In this document: positions 1 through 36,261 of the stretch, piece after piece | Layout of the letters: each line of letters begins with the position of its first letter | Numbering within the stretch: the stretch's first letter is position 1 | DNA from: Cardiocondyla obscurior | Lineage: Eukaryota > Arthropoda > Insecta > Hymenoptera > Formicidae | DNA length: 64,000 nucleotides | Direction of reading: 5' to 3' | NCBI RefSeq assembly: GCF_019399895.1 | Contig: NC_091882.1 | Location: 4,154,001 to 4,218,000 of the forward strand | Notes under the pieces: model-generated | Told to the model about the DNA's origin: nothing | Databases searched by the model: none | What the model saw: the letters and a program-made list of their open reading frames with translations, nothing else | Made by a program: the position numbers and the translations under genes

Positions 1-216
1 TCCAAAGTTAGAACCTTCGGCTAACGTTGATTTGGAACCTACATACACCTGAAATAGGCATACGTTCCACAATTAATATAAAATATTTCGAGCAGATAAG
101 AATTTATTTCGATGCATAAAAATGCACAGAAATAATATCTTTATCTATCTCCTAAAATATATTACTTTCAGTAAAATAAAAAAAAAGCTGAAATTGTTAA
201 AAGAAGTAACAATATA

Positions 217-247
<31 letters not shown>

Positions 248-1457
248 CTTTAGCTATAATAAAATAAAATAGAAGTGCACATGTCACAATAAGCAATGTT
301 AGATAAAAAAACGCTTTACAATATTATTTGTAGTAACGAAATGCATTTTAGTTTCCATTATTAAAATGATATAATGGTGTAATGCGTACAATAAGGGTTG
401 CATTATTTTTATACAAAAAAGCAAAAATGCCATGTCAAGTAGAGATAATCAAAATAATTTCATTGATTTGTATATTGGATAAAAGCAAGAGATCATCAGT
501 TTATTTTTGGAACAAAGTAAAATACAGATAAACCCTAATATTGGTTAGACATTTGTGCCAAGAATTTGATATATGTTAAAATACGGATGAGATATGCCAA
601 GTAATGAAACACACATATACACACACATACACAATAATCCAAAGACACACTTCATGCAAAGAAAAATCTCTATAATCTAAAAACATTTTATAACAGCACC
701 ATCTGGATACACACAACCACCTGTATAAATGCAGCATGAAATGAGTTGTACTAATATTTACTATAAGGAAATTGAAACAAAAAGAAATTTAACAAATTTA
801 TATTTGTGAATGTCATTGCTGTTTAAGAAACATATTTGTAAATTAAGCTGCAGAAAGGTATGAATAAGATTAAAAAGAGGACACCTAAGGAGTCTCTTTA
901 CTTATAAATATATTTATTTAACTAATAAATATATTTACAAGTCATAGTAACAGCAATGTAAGAATATGTTGTGAAAATACTAATCTTTAAGATAACTAAG
1001 AATATAATATTTTAAAGATTATTATTCCATGTTAGTATGTAGCACATAAATTATTATAATTATTGAGACTTAACACAGGAAGTTGTTCTGATAATGCTTA
1101 TCTAAATAAATAGTTAAAACCATTAATTTTAATAATTAGTATATGTATGATAATTCAACCATATATTTGTTTTAACACAGGTTAAGACAATTAAAATATA
1201 CATGATAAATAACCTTTTAAGGGCTGTGACAAATGGAACTGAGATTAAAGATGAAAAATATGTAAAAGAACAAAGTATCTTTCGAATGTTCTTGTTCTTT
1301 TGACCTGTGACATGTAGGTGCACAGGTTCTATGCAAAAAACTGATGTAGCATGCAAAAGTAAGGCTGTATCTTACTTAGAAATGGATGAGCAGGGGAAGG
1401 AATAAAGGAGCTGATGAGATGAAGCACAGTTGAATGCAGATTGTAATAAAGGTATAC
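1..1457 (-). other. Large AT-rich intron 1 of the NRBP/Madm gene (partial)
   Basis: This stretch lies downstream of the splice donor that ends NRBP coding exon 1. It is strongly AT-rich with a poly-A run at about 221-246. No exon matching the kinase-homology part of NRBP was found, so the rest of the gene must lie left of position 1. A pyrimidine-AG acceptor on the minus strand at 49-50, followed by 16 open codons to the edge, could be an exon start, but its translation does not resemble NRBP. Confidence 0.5.
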
Positions 1458-1586
1458 CTCTTCCCGGCGCTTAAGCCACCGCCCGCACGGGCTCTCTTCC
1501 AGGATCTCGCTCTCATCCTCTGAGTCTTCACCACTTTCACGCGGTGACTTGTGCTCTGGGTCCGTGCTGGAGCGGCTCCCGGGCAT
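1458..1586 (-). CDS. Madm: NRBP/Madm pseudokinase, first coding exon (partial gene)
   Basis: This is the N-terminal exon of a nuclear receptor binding protein homologue (NRBP1/2 in vertebrates, Madm in flies). The family is a pseudokinase adaptor that acts in cytoplasmic signalling and ER-Golgi trafficking. The exon encodes 43 residues starting MPGSRSS and ending in the family's diagnostic block EDESEILEESPCGRW followed by LKRREE. In vertebrate NRBP1 the same block is followed by V-N-Q-R. The exon ends in phase 0 at a donor reading GAG|GTATAC. The ATG at 1586 is the only ATG in frame; the upstream in-frame codons include no further ATG before a stop. The kinase-like domain and C-terminus are outside the window. 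The gene is divergent from EMC8, with about 980 bp between start codons. Identification rests on one short but distinctive motif. Confidence 0.85.
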
Positions 1587-2567
1587 TACACACACTTGCA
1601 ATTAGAGAGTCAGCGGCAAATAGCAGGCCAAACTCATTGGTGATGGTCTCCAGTGTAGTACTCTCACTTCTAATCTCACATTGAACGGCACCCCACCAGG
1701 TTGACGATCGGCGACGAACTGACTTCTAAAGTATAGCGAATGTACACGATAAAACAGCAGTAGCGTTTACGTTCAAGTTTGCTGCAGTAACGGTGATTGT
1801 GACAACACCGACACCGACGGCGACGACGACGGTGACGACGACGACGACGATGACGATGACTACGACTACGACTACGACGACGGCGACGACGACGACAACG
1901 ACAGTAGCAATAACAACAATAACCAAGTAACAACGCGTGTTACTGGTGCGTAACAACGCGTAGGTAAATACTACGTGTCTCGCTGGCACTGCACTCACAA
2001 GTGACACATGCAGGTGCACGCAGCACGCCCGCTCGGCGCTCGTCACCAACTAGCTGAGACCCGGAGCGCCGATATTTCTGATCTTACACGACGTACGCGC
2101 GCTACTGGACGTTACTCGGTTTCGCTCAGGGACGCGCCGCGGTGATACACATCGCGCTACCCGTCCGCGTATCGCACTGTCAAAATAAAACCTCCCTATT
2201 GCGACCGAAAATGCCTCGATGTACACACACTCTGGCACTCATTTTCGTTACGTCTTCGGTCACGTTCACCCACCCGAATGGTTCAAGTGGCGATACACCT
2301 TTCGGGCGCGATCGCGGCGTCATCTATTAGCCATAAACCTAATATATCTAGACCATAGGGCGGTGTTCATAATATTCCGTTCTTATATAAAGGTCGCCAT
2401 ATTTTGAGCGCCCGTATTCAATATTGCCAACGGTAGTGTGACCATCGAAATATTTTTTTCGATGGGCTTTGGAACGCAGCTGGCAAGACTGATTCCCTCT
2501 GGTCTGCTCTCGTCTCCACTCTCCTCCACGTCCACGTCTGCTTGCGTTTTCAGTGCACCCCTTGACA
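1587..2567. promoter_or_regulatory. Shared upstream region between divergent NRBP and EMC8
   Basis: The 981 bp between the two start codons must hold both 5' UTRs and both promoters. The centre (about 1950-2350) is richer in GC and CpG than the flanks. A TATA-like stretch (TTATATAAAGG) lies on the plus strand at about 2385-2395, roughly 180 bp before the EMC8 ATG, and could position the EMC8 start site. This is inferred from layout; no transcription start can be read directly. Confidence 0.45.
1797..1906. repeat. Imperfect GAC/GAT trinucleotide tract
   Basis: About 110 bp of imperfect GAC, GAT and TAC triplets, interrupted by GGC and GGT units. It lies in the presumed NRBP 5' UTR or promoter. 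Chance reading frames through it give Val- or Arg-rich strings that are not credible proteins. Confidence 0.8.
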
Positions 2568-3140
2568 ATGACGAATGTTTTTTTTTCGCCTCGCGCGTAC
2601 TGCAAAATTATTTTACACGCAGCTAAATACCCGCATTGTGCAATAAATGGCCTGCTGCTCGGCAAACAAAAAAGCAAGGACGGCAGGACGGATTTATACG
2701 TCGAGGATGCGATACCTTTATTTCATATATGCCTACACGTTTCCCCAATGGCGGAAATCGCTCTTACTTTGGTAAATATTCGATAGATTTTTGCTGCCGT
2801 GATAAAAAGATTTCGCAAAATCGCGTTTGCCGTCGCGACTTTATAACGTCGTGTTCTGGCACGTGTGGAAATCAAAGCCATTGAGGCGACGTAACGTGTC
2901 AATATCCTAACCTATACCGGAAGGGCGATACGTCATCGCGAGCGTTCTCACGGTTTATTATTTTCTTTATTGCTAATTTTTTTACTTGAAATGTTAAAGT
3001 AATAGTCATAATAACGTTACAGTGTCTTGTAATTTTAATTTAATGTTACTACAGGTGGATCAGTTAGCTGCAAGCAAAGGCCTTATACTGGTGGGTTATT
3101 ACCTGGCTAATGAGAATATAAATGATCTAAGGTATCTTAA

Positions 3141-3171
<31 letters not shown>

Positions 3172-3796
3172 TTATTTTTTATTTTATGTAACTAGCGTCA
3201 TGTTTTTTACGTTACATTTTTTCATTCACTTCTATGTTGTTCATGTAGCACAGACAGACCAGCTCACAGAATAGCAGACAAAATTGCAGACAACTTCAAC
3301 AATGCACTGCTGGTAGTGGTATGTTTTTCATCTCTTACTACATCATAACGTTTTACAATTCAGAAAGTCTTTATTCTTTTTTTCTTTTATTCTTATTATT
3401 ATTTATTCTAATTATTATTCTTGTTTTTAGGTGGATAACCGAGAAGTGACTCTAGGAATGGGCTCAAGTCCATTAAGAATTTCACAATCTGTAGAAGGAA
3501 AATGGAAACCAAAGGATAAGGCAAAGTAATTATTTATTTTAAATGTTGTGTGGAAATTAATGCAGATCTCCCCAAAATTATTTTTATTTGATCGCGGCCG
3601 TTTTATATAATCTTTTTGTTGCAGTATAATTTATGAAGACAACATTGCTCATACAGACACAATGTTTTCGTTACTGAAAGCTGAAGAGTATAGGAATCTG
3701 GTCGATTTCGACAACCATCTCGATAATATCGCTCTTGACTGGCAGAATCAGAAGTTAAATAAAATTATCGACGAGGCTGTTGACAAGCACACATAA
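2568..3796 (+). CDS. EMC8: ER membrane protein complex subunit 8/9 homologue
   Basis: The gene encodes a subunit of the ER membrane protein complex, which inserts tail-anchored and multipass proteins into the ER membrane. Exons are 2568-2771, 3055-3131, 3249-3318, 3431-3525 and 3625-3796 (205 aa); all phases close and all introns are GT-AG. Family hallmarks include AYCKIILHAAKYPHCAINGL near residues 10-29, IPLFH near 50, VGYYLANE, an LLVVVDN strand, and the C-terminal LVDFDNHLDNIALDW block. The fold is an MPN domain without a JAMM metal-binding motif, so it is structural rather than proteolytic. Length matches the about 205-210 residues of the family. The start is the first ATG in frame with the conserved block. 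Vertebrates have two paralogues; which one this equals cannot be said, and insects are thought to have one. Confidence 0.93.
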
Positions 3797-5055
3797 GAAA
3801 TGACGATGCAACCATTCCACACACACAGATCATACAAAGATTGTTTTATTTATATGTTACGTTGCACTCTATCTATATTTCATTCACTATATGCAAAGTA
3901 ACAAATGTACATACGCTATAGAATTTATAAATGAATATCACCTGTTTTTAAAAAGAAAACTTTACCTCAATCCACTTTTCACTCCATGGTCTGGTATGTA
4001 TCATGTATTTCCTTCTAATGAAAAAATTTTAATTCAAGTTTTATAAGTTTAACAGAAATTTATATCTTATAGACATTGAATTAAGAAAGTTGTTTTTTTA
4101 TATAAAATTCCGGTAGTTTTATATTATTTATATATAGTAAATAAATGAAATATACTTCTTTAAAAAATAGTTTTGTGTAATATCTTAAAAAATATAAATT
4201 TAATCTTTAATATTATGCATATAATTTTCTTTAAACGAAACTTTAATAAAATGGAGAAATATCGAAAAAATACCTGTCTTAGTTTGATATTAGAATATAT
4301 ATACAGGGTGTATCATTCCATATTGACAAACTGTCAGAGTTAGATAGGTCTCGTGGATACAAATTAATAAGTCCTGTGCTATTTTGCAAAATTTTTAATA
4401 GTTATTGAGAAAAAAATTAATTTGTCTAGCGCAAGAGCGACAAGAAAGCTACGCGTGAGTGAGCGCGACAGGCGACGGCACCATTTTTAGCTACTCGCCT
4501 GTCGCGCTCCTCACGCGTAGCTTCCTTGTCGCTCTCGCGCTAGACAAATTAATTTTTTTCTTAATAACTATTGAGAATTTTGCAAAATGGCACAGGACTT
4601 ATTAACTTGTATCCACAAGACCTATCTAACTCTGACAGTTTGTCAATATGAAATGATACACCCTGTATACATCAGTTCACAATTCTACGACAAGTATATT
4701 TTGTTTACCGACCGGCTAAGGCAGATTGACGAAGATAGAGCTTTAACGTAAAAAGTTCCTCAGGACCTTGTAAATATACATTACTTTTTGCTTTTATTCG
4801 GCTTTCGATTAGTAACGAAAGTTCTACGGAAAATATTATTTTATTGCAATTGTTACGATAATTAAGAAAATCTTATTGTGCGAATCTAACCTCATTTTAA
4901 TAACACATTAATTTAGAAAGAAATCAAGATATGTGACAAGTACTTTAAATATAGATAGATATTTCTTTCCCAGATTTTTTGTACGTAATATTAATGAAAT
5001 TATTCATCTGTAATTGCGTACGTATTCATGCCTTTATATTTTCTGTTAACAGATT
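3797..5055. other. Intergenic region between EMC8 and PITHD1
   Basis: AT-rich. It holds the EMC8 3' UTR, with AATAAA-like sites at about 4140, the foldback MITE at 4301-4669, and the PITHD1 promoter and 5' UTR. No open reading frame of interest is seen. Confidence 0.6.
4301..4669. mobile_element. Foldback MITE with about 180-bp inverted arms
   Basis: The segment starts ATACAGGGTGTATCATT and ends with the reverse complement (AATGATACACCCTGTAT, with one nearby mismatch). The two arms are almost exact inverted copies for most of their length: the outer tract containing TTGACAAACTGTCAGAGTTA, a middle TTGTCTAGCGC tract, and inner GC-rich GAGCGACA and ACGCGTGAG tracts. They meet at a short unpaired centre (about 4475-4495). 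It has no coding capacity. The flanking ATAT/ACAT sequence would allow a TA-type target duplication, but this is not certain. The structure is that of a foldback miniature inverted-repeat transposable element. Confidence 0.9.
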
Positions 5056-6151
5056 ATGGAACGTCAGTGTAATTGTGGCAGTGCACATGATACCGTAGAA
5101 TTAGGAGTCAGTTATAATTTGTACCAAAAAATAGATAAAGATAGAGTACAATGTTTAAATGAAAATGAGGAAGGTAGTGGTGCTAGAGTCTTTAAAACTT
5201 GGGAAGAAAGATTGGATAGATCAGAGGTAATACTTATATTTTCTTTTTATACAGAGTGTCCAATTCGTTTTATTACTTGTAAAATTCGTAGCCGTTGTTA
5301 AAATAAAAAATAAAATGTGTGTAAGAGCGACAAAGAAACTGGGTGAGTGAGCGCGAGACGAAAGCGTGTCCACTCACAAATTTCGGGATTAACAAAACGA
5401 ACCGGACGTTCTGTATATGCAAAGTGTATTTTTTATTTTATGAAATATTTTCCTCATTTTATTTCAGTATGTAGAAAGTGATATCGATGCCGAGCTTTTG
5501 TTTAACATACCGTAAGTATAAAGATGTAATTTTTATAAAAATAAATAGATTTCATATCGGTTGTTTTTTTTTTATTTTCCAGTTTCACTGGAGATATTAA
5601 GTTAAAGGGTCTTATTGTGGTTGGAGATGAAGACAATTTACCGAAAACGGTAAAATTGTAAGTATAGTAAAAATTTCTCAATAAAAAGAATTTTATGTTG
5701 AATATTTAAAGTACAATTAAAGAATATATTCCAATAACTTTATATATAAAATAGATATAAAAATCGGCCACACATGTTATTTGATCAAGTCAATATCAAC
5801 CCTGAGCAGGAATTTGAATTAATTACAGATACATATGGAATACATGAATATCCCATAAGGTAATAATTCATCTTTGCAAATATTTTTAAGTTTAAGAATT
5901 TTTATAAATAAATTTGTGTGTTACGTAAATTATACTATTACAGAACGGTTAAATTTTCATCGGTGCAACATTTAAGCCTGTACTTCACCGGTGACAGAAA
6001 CACCGAACAAATAAGAATCTATTACATTGGTCTCAAAGGAGAATGGACACCAAGTCACAAGCATGGTGTAACTATTTGTACATACGAAGCACGTCCGCTC
6101 ATTAGCGACCACCCGACAGATATTAATGAAGCCAGTAAGATAATTAAATGA
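5056..6151 (+). CDS. PITHD1: PITH domain-containing protein 1 homologue
   Basis: This is a small soluble PITH-domain protein. The domain is also found at the C-terminus of thioredoxin-like TXNL1 and mediates proteasome association there; PITHD1 itself is linked to proteasome and RUNX1 biology in vertebrates. Exons are 5056-5226, 5468-5511, 5583-5657, 5755-5859 and 5944-6151 (200 aa), phases consistent. Diagnostic segments are the N-terminal CNC motif, LYQKIDKDRVQCLNE, the VFKTWEER block, ESDIDAELLFNIPFTG, LKGLIVVGD and the C-terminal YIGLKGEWT. The human protein is of similar length with the same order of motifs. Intron 1 contains a decayed MITE. The gene follows EMC8 in tandem and converges with SELENOT, with 336 bp between stop codons. 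Confidence 0.93.
5250..5416. mobile_element. Decayed MITE in PITHD1 intron 1
   Basis: The segment begins ATACAGAGTGTCCAATTCG and ends with a degenerate inverted copy (CGAACCGGACGTTCTGTAT); about 22 of 27 terminal bases pair. Its centre carries GAGCGACA and GAGTGAGCGCGA tracts that resemble the inner arms of the 4301-4669 element, so the two may be distant relatives. It has no coding content. It lies 24 bp inside the donor of intron 1. Confidence 0.7.
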
Positions 6152-6487
6152 TATTCGAGATCAAAATCTATTTGCGAGATTTTTTTAAAAGCTGGGAAGA
6201 TATTAAAGGTATTTGTAAAATAATATTCTTTCTATTACAAAAGGTGGGTATTAATAAAACGTTTTTAAATAAAAAGTCGCAATGATAAGAAATCTCGGTA
6301 ACAGCTTTATTTCAATTACATTCACAAGTCTTATTGGAATTACGTTCTATGATAAGATGTACAGTGAAGACCTTACTTACTTAACAAATATATTGTACAT
6401 TATTTTCATCACATTACACCATTAACAAACTTTCTGGCATGGTACACAATTTAAATTGATTGATTTAGAATATGAAATAGCATTGTT
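6152..6487. other. Convergent 3' region between PITHD1 and SELENOT
   Basis: AT-rich 336 bp holding both 3' UTRs. Overlapping or back-to-back polyadenylation is likely given the short gap. No gene is seen. Confidence 0.6.
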
Positions 6488-7397
6488 TTATGTTTGAAAT
6501 TTGATCTTTCCTACATCCATTTCTGAGAATTGCATGTCTAAATGAAAGTCAATTATTTGAAATAATTCCACTGGCTGTGGTATCCTGCCAGTTTCAAGCT
6601 TTGACCAAACAGGAACATCTGAAATACAGACATATCCAATTCAACACTCGAGAGTCTTCTCAATATTGGCATTAGTAGAGAGATATTTACCATTAAAATG
6701 TATTTCAAATGCACCCGACGAAATCAATTGACCTTCTATTGCATTACCAATCAAAAAAATCAATATACAGGAATAAAATCGATTACTTATACACCACTGC
6801 CAAATTGATGTTGGTGGTAGACCAAAATTGTATCCACTTATGATTAAAAATATTATGACTATTTTCAGCATTCCCTAAACAAATTAAAACATAAGAGAGT
6901 TGTGCACAAAAGCATAAATTATTAAAATATATTATTAAATTACCAGTGCTTTTGCAATTAACATATTGTAACCTGGTGGGATAAAATTCTCGCCTTCGAC
7001 ATGGAGTTCTGGATACTTTTGCTTAAGAATATTCACATATTGTTCGAAGGCTTTTCTGTAGCCACACGAGTAGCTGTAAGGGAAAAGAGATTTTATTGTT
7101 ATCCGAGTATAATGCTCGATGATAAATAATTTCGTCATGTCTTTGGAATCGTGCGAGAAACCTATCAAGCGTCCGCGTCTTAGAGCAATTTAACGGCCAC
7201 TTTTTGCGCGTCCATTACAGACGCCTTAGTGGAAAATTAACAAGAGGAATTATTAAATCTTACCAATAAAAAAACCTGAGAGTTGGCCCGGTTTTTGCAC
7301 CGAGCTTGGTTAACGGCGCCTCGTTAACGGCGCTGTTTGCCTCTATGCTGTGCGCCAGCAAAATCGCGAGGGCACATAAACGTATTAACCAGCGCAT
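6488..7397 (-). CDS. SELENOT: Selenoprotein T homologue with Cys in place of Sec
   Basis: This is an ER thioredoxin-like oxidoreductase of the SelT/SelW/SelH (Rdx) family. Minus-strand exons are 7264-7397, 6944-7073, 6691-6874 and 6488-6618 (192 aa), phases closed. A hydrophobic signal peptide covers residues 1-20 (MRWLIRLCALAILLA). The redox motif C45-Y-S-C48 is split across the exon 1/2 junction. Vertebrate SELENOT has C-V-S-Sec here, so the Sec position is an ordinary TGT Cys. Downstream are GYRKAFEQY, EGENF, a hydrophobic membrane-associated segment (KIVIIFLIISGYNFG), PSIWQW, the SSGAFEI block and DVPVWSKLETG, all family hallmarks. The ATG at 7397 was chosen because it opens the signal peptide. 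It is head-to-head with COG6, 511 bp between starts. Confidence 0.93.
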
Positions 7398-7908
7398 GTT
7401 TATCTTGTTTCCCGTCAATTCATTGAAAACGATAGTCCCACAAGTCCACGCGGCAATAAAACGCAACTGAACGCATCGAATTACTGCATAGTACCACTAA
7501 AGTATTTTCCCCCTTTCTTCCCAGCCCTCTCCCGAGCTTATGCGTAGGTATGACAGTACGACTATCACAACTTATTGCGAGTCTCCTAACTTTCCCAATT
7601 TTGCTACCAGACACTGTTATCGCGGTACTGATAACGATTAAATTCCAGATCGCGTCGGAAAGAGGATTTTCCTCGTCCGTCCGATAAGAATACAAATTAT
7701 GCTCGTTCCAGTTTCCAACAGTCAGATGGCTGGCAGGCTGTTTCGTGCGCATGTCGCTTCTGCTCGCGGATGAAATCTTATTGGTTATTTCGCTGTCGTT
7801 CGAACAGTCATCGAGAAAGCCGTCGGCTGCTTCGTTTTCCACGTCGACGATATCTACTTTTCTGTATAGGTTATGTTTTGCTGATGAATATGAAAGTTTA
7901 AATTCACA
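7398..7908. promoter_or_regulatory. Bidirectional promoter region, SELENOT/COG6
   Basis: These 511 bp separate two divergent start codons and must contain both 5' UTRs and promoters. Composition is more GC- and CpG-rich than the neighbouring introns. No TATA box is evident. A minus-strand frame stays open across much of it, but its translation resembles nothing known and it has no ATG matching a gene model. Confidence 0.5.
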
Positions 7909-10531
7909 ATGAGCGAGAAAAACATTAACTCCGCCCTGGTGCGGAGAGTTAACAAGCTGTTGGAGTCCAGAGTGGAGCATGACAAGGTAGTGAACAACTT
8001 GTATGACGAGTCGAGCGTGTGGAAATCTGCGATAAGTTTCTATGCTCAATACATTTTTACATACCAAATAATTTACATGATTTTGTATTTTAGGACACGC
8101 TAGAAGCTTTGAAAGAGCTGTCAACTTTCTTCACTGAAAATACATTGAACTCCCGTCGAAACCTGCGTAGCAAAATAGAGAGAAGGAGTCTGGCAATAAA
8201 CGAAGAATTTTTAGGTGCCTTTAAGGAAGTAAAGGATGCCTTGGATGACGTTTATCAGAATGTCTTAGCAATGAACACGGCTGTGCAGTCTATGACTAAC
8301 CGCTTGCAAGTTACAAAGACTCAAACATCACAATTGATTGAGCAGACTACAAAGCTTCAAAGTGAAAGGTAAATTGATAATTAATTACCAAAATATATAT
8401 ATATATATATATATTTATACATCTCTGGATAATACACAGTGAGAGTTATTTGCTTTTATTTTTAGTCAAGCATTAGCCATGCAACAAGAAGTTGCAAATG
8501 CATTTATTAGAAATTTCCAATTGACTCCATCTGAGATGACTGTATTACATGGATCTGCTAGGGAATCACCTATAACTGAAGAGTTTTTTTCTGTGGTTAA
8601 TAAAGTACAGGTATTCTCAAAAGCCATTTGTTTTTAATAGTAATAATTCTGTTATTATACCGTTATTATTTTTGTTTAGGATATTCACAGTAAATGCAGA
8701 GTACTGATGCAATCTGGTTATCAAACATTGGCTCTGGATATCATGCAAAGAATGACATTGCTGCAGGAATCCGCGCTTGAAAGATTATACCGATGGACAC
8801 AAACTCAATGTAAAAACATAGAAGATGAGCGTTTGGCTCCATTACTCATTAAAGCTATGAGTAAGCTACAAGATAGGCCAGTGTTATTTAAGTAAGCTAA
8901 TTAACGTGTGCGAATATTCTTTTTTTTTTTTTTTTACCTGCTATTTTTATTGTAATTGACATGCATTTAATATTTTTAGGTATATTTTGGATGAATATTG
9001 TGCAGCTAGGAGAACAGCATTGGTGGGATTTTTTATAGATGCACTAACGTTAGGAGAAGGTTTTGGTGGAACGGCTAATCCTATAGAAATGCACGCTAAC
9101 GATCCTAAGCGATATATCGGTGACATGCTCGCATGGTTGCATCAAGCAATTCCTGTAGAAAAAGAGAATATTCTTATTTTAGTGAAAGGCTGCGATAAAA
9201 CAGGTAAGTTGCCTTTTTTTTTTTTTGAGCCTTTGAATGTGAATAGATAACTAATTTTGAATTTGTTTATTGCAGACGTGTCAGATCAAGTAAAACAGGC
9301 GTTAAGTAACATCACGGAAGGATTATGTCATCCTTTAAAATCAAGAATAGAGCACGTTATATCTACAGAGGCGCCAGCAACAGTATTGTACTCGGTTACA
9401 ACTTTAATCAGATTTTATCGCGCTATTACTGAGCAGGTCATACCCGACAGTGTCTTAGATCAGACCCTGTTAGACTTGTTAAGCTTAAGCGAGAAAAGTT
9501 TTCTAAGCAGGCTGCAGAGAGAAACAAGAATCGCTCTCGGAGAGCGTGCGGAACCTCCTGGAAATGATTTAATCCCTGCTCCATCAGTTTCTAGACTGTT
9601 GTCACTTCTAAATGAAATACTGTCCGTTGCCAGTATAGCTGAAGACAGGGAAAGAGATATGTTGCAGGTATTTCGCAAAAAAGTTTTCTTTAAAAAAAGT
9701 TTTTCTCTTTTATATTTTATTTTATTTTATTTTATTTTATTTTATAACCGATAGATCGTATCGTGTATCATCGATCCATTACTTCAAGAAGTTAACGAAA
9801 CAGCATCCAGACTGCCAACTGTGGACATGGCTGTCTATCTTCTCAACTGTATGCATCAAATACAATCGACGCTGGCGTTATACGAGTATATGGATCAAAG
9901 ATTAGAAAGGTTACAGGTGATTGGTTAGTTTATACGTATTAGATTCGGACGTAAAGAAATTATATCCTTTTCATCATTTTATTTAGTAGGGTATATTAAT
10001 AGACTTTGGCAATATTGCAATGATATTTTATATTAATATTATGTATTATTAATTAATCTAGGCACAATCGGACGCGCAAATCGACACGCTTACATCGGAA
10101 CAAGCTAGTTCTTTGGTTGCGCATCTAAACCTTGGATCAATTTATACCATCTTGCAAGGACGTGATCAGGGTCCGCTTTCGTCGATACCCGGCATGGATG
10201 CGCTTAGTGTGAAAGAGTTTACTGTAAGTACTATACTCACAAGAAATACAGAATAATACTTGTATGACTGACGACAGAAATTCATGTCGTTTTACAGAAT
10301 AAATTGGAGGCATTTCTAGTTATGCCGGACGTCTTGCTGCTACCGCAAATAAGTTTGTTGCAGAGCAACAATCATCGTATAATCACTCAGAAGCGATCGT
10401 TCGAAGTGATCGGAGCTATATACAGACAGTTATACGATGCCTGTCACGATCCGAAAAATTTGTACCAAAACCCGAGCGGTTTATTTTCTAGAACACCTGA
10501 CGACCTTCTTAAAACATTAATTTCGCAGTAA
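7909..10531 (+). CDS. COG6: Conserved oligomeric Golgi complex subunit 6
   Basis: This is a subunit of lobe B of the COG tethering complex, which captures retrograde vesicles at the Golgi and maintains glycosylation enzymes. Exons are 7909-7986, 8094-8368, 8466-8610, 8680-8891, 8980-9203, 9276-9667, 9755-9916, 10062-10223 and 10298-10531 (627 aa); all phases close. Hallmarks in order are LEALKELSTFFTEN, RRNLRSKIERRSLAINEEFL, TTKLQSE, ESPITEEFF, LQESALERLYRWTQ, QDRPVLFKY, a DEYCAARRTALVGFFIDALT block, PIEMHANDPKRYIGDMLAWL, ITEGLCHPLK and a C-terminal PDVLLLPQI block. N-terminal residues 1-90 are coiled-coil-like. Length is close to human COG6 (about 657). Intron 6 contains a TTTTA tract at about 9714-9744. 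The next gene, Pkn, is on the same strand 0.8 kb downstream. Confidence 0.96.
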
Positions 10532-11349
10532 TTATATCCCTGGAAGCATTACATATTATATGATATTATATACATATACATATGTACAGATTTGAACTGA
10601 ATGACAAGTATATAAAATCAAGTATAGGTTTTACTCTTTACAAATATAGAAGATGTATAATTTATTAAACGTTTTAACTCGCGAATTGTGCACGGTTGTC
10701 TTTATTGAAAGATTAAATTTTTTTACTAGTATATAAAAATTTTAGAAGAACAGTTAAATTTAATTTGCCGCCCGAGCTGATAATTGGCGCACGATTTTAG
10801 AGCTCTGGCAACGAACGCTGATAGGCTACGCTGGTTCGCGTCGCCCGCGATGGCCGCAGGTTGGCGCACGCGCTTCGTGCAGCGATTGGCCCGGCGACTT
10901 CTCGGTCAGTTGCTAGTCCGGCACGGTGGTGGTCGCTTCCGCGTTTCGCTAGCGAGCGGCGTCTTTCATTCATCCGCCCGTGTGGGGTAGTGCGTCGGTT
11001 GCTGTGCGCAGCGAGTTTCTTCTGTGATCGGCAGCGATCGTTGACGGCGTCTCCTCCCGTGCCGCGCCTCGCAGCATCGAAATTGCTCTCGCGCGCGTCC
11101 GAGCTCGCTCGCGGAGTGTCCGCTTTTCCACGGGGTGGCGACGTGAGATGCGGCGCCGCACGGCGGCGAGCACGGCGCCGACGCGACGCGACGCACGCAG
11201 CGCGATATAATTCCGGCCCGCGGGGGATTAAACGCGCCATGAACCTCGCCACCGTCTCGTCGACACATCGACGTGCACAAAGGACGGATGGAAAGCTGGG
11301 GCAGTAGTGAGTGAGTGAGTGGAAGAGCATTATTGAGTGCGGGGGCAAG
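10532..11349 (+). promoter_or_regulatory. Pkn upstream region and presumed 5' UTR
   Basis: The first about 230 bp are AT-rich COG6 3' sequence. Composition then changes abruptly at about 10,770 to GC- and CpG-dense sequence that continues through the Pkn ATG at 11,350. This is the expected position of the Pkn promoter and 5' UTR. Several chance open frames run through the GC-rich part on both strands, as expected where stop codons are rare; none resembles a protein. Confidence 0.5.

Positions 11350-36261
<24,912 letters not shown>

Noticed and set aside
1..48. Possible minus-strand exon with a good acceptor (CTATTTCAG) at the left edge
   Set aside because: The 16 codons to the edge do not resemble the next NRBP segment (expected to begin V-x-Q-R) and cannot be tested without sequence beyond the window.
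7420..8124. Minus-strand open frame of 234 codons across the SELENOT/COG6 promoter and COG6 exons 1-2
   Set aside because: It is antisense to COG6 coding exon sequence, has no recognisable domain, and overlaps the 5' region of SELENOT; it is most likely a chance frame.
10797..11348. Several 150-270 codon frames in the Pkn upstream region, both strands
   Set aside because: The region is GC- and CpG-rich so stop codons are rare; frames overlap each other and resemble no family.
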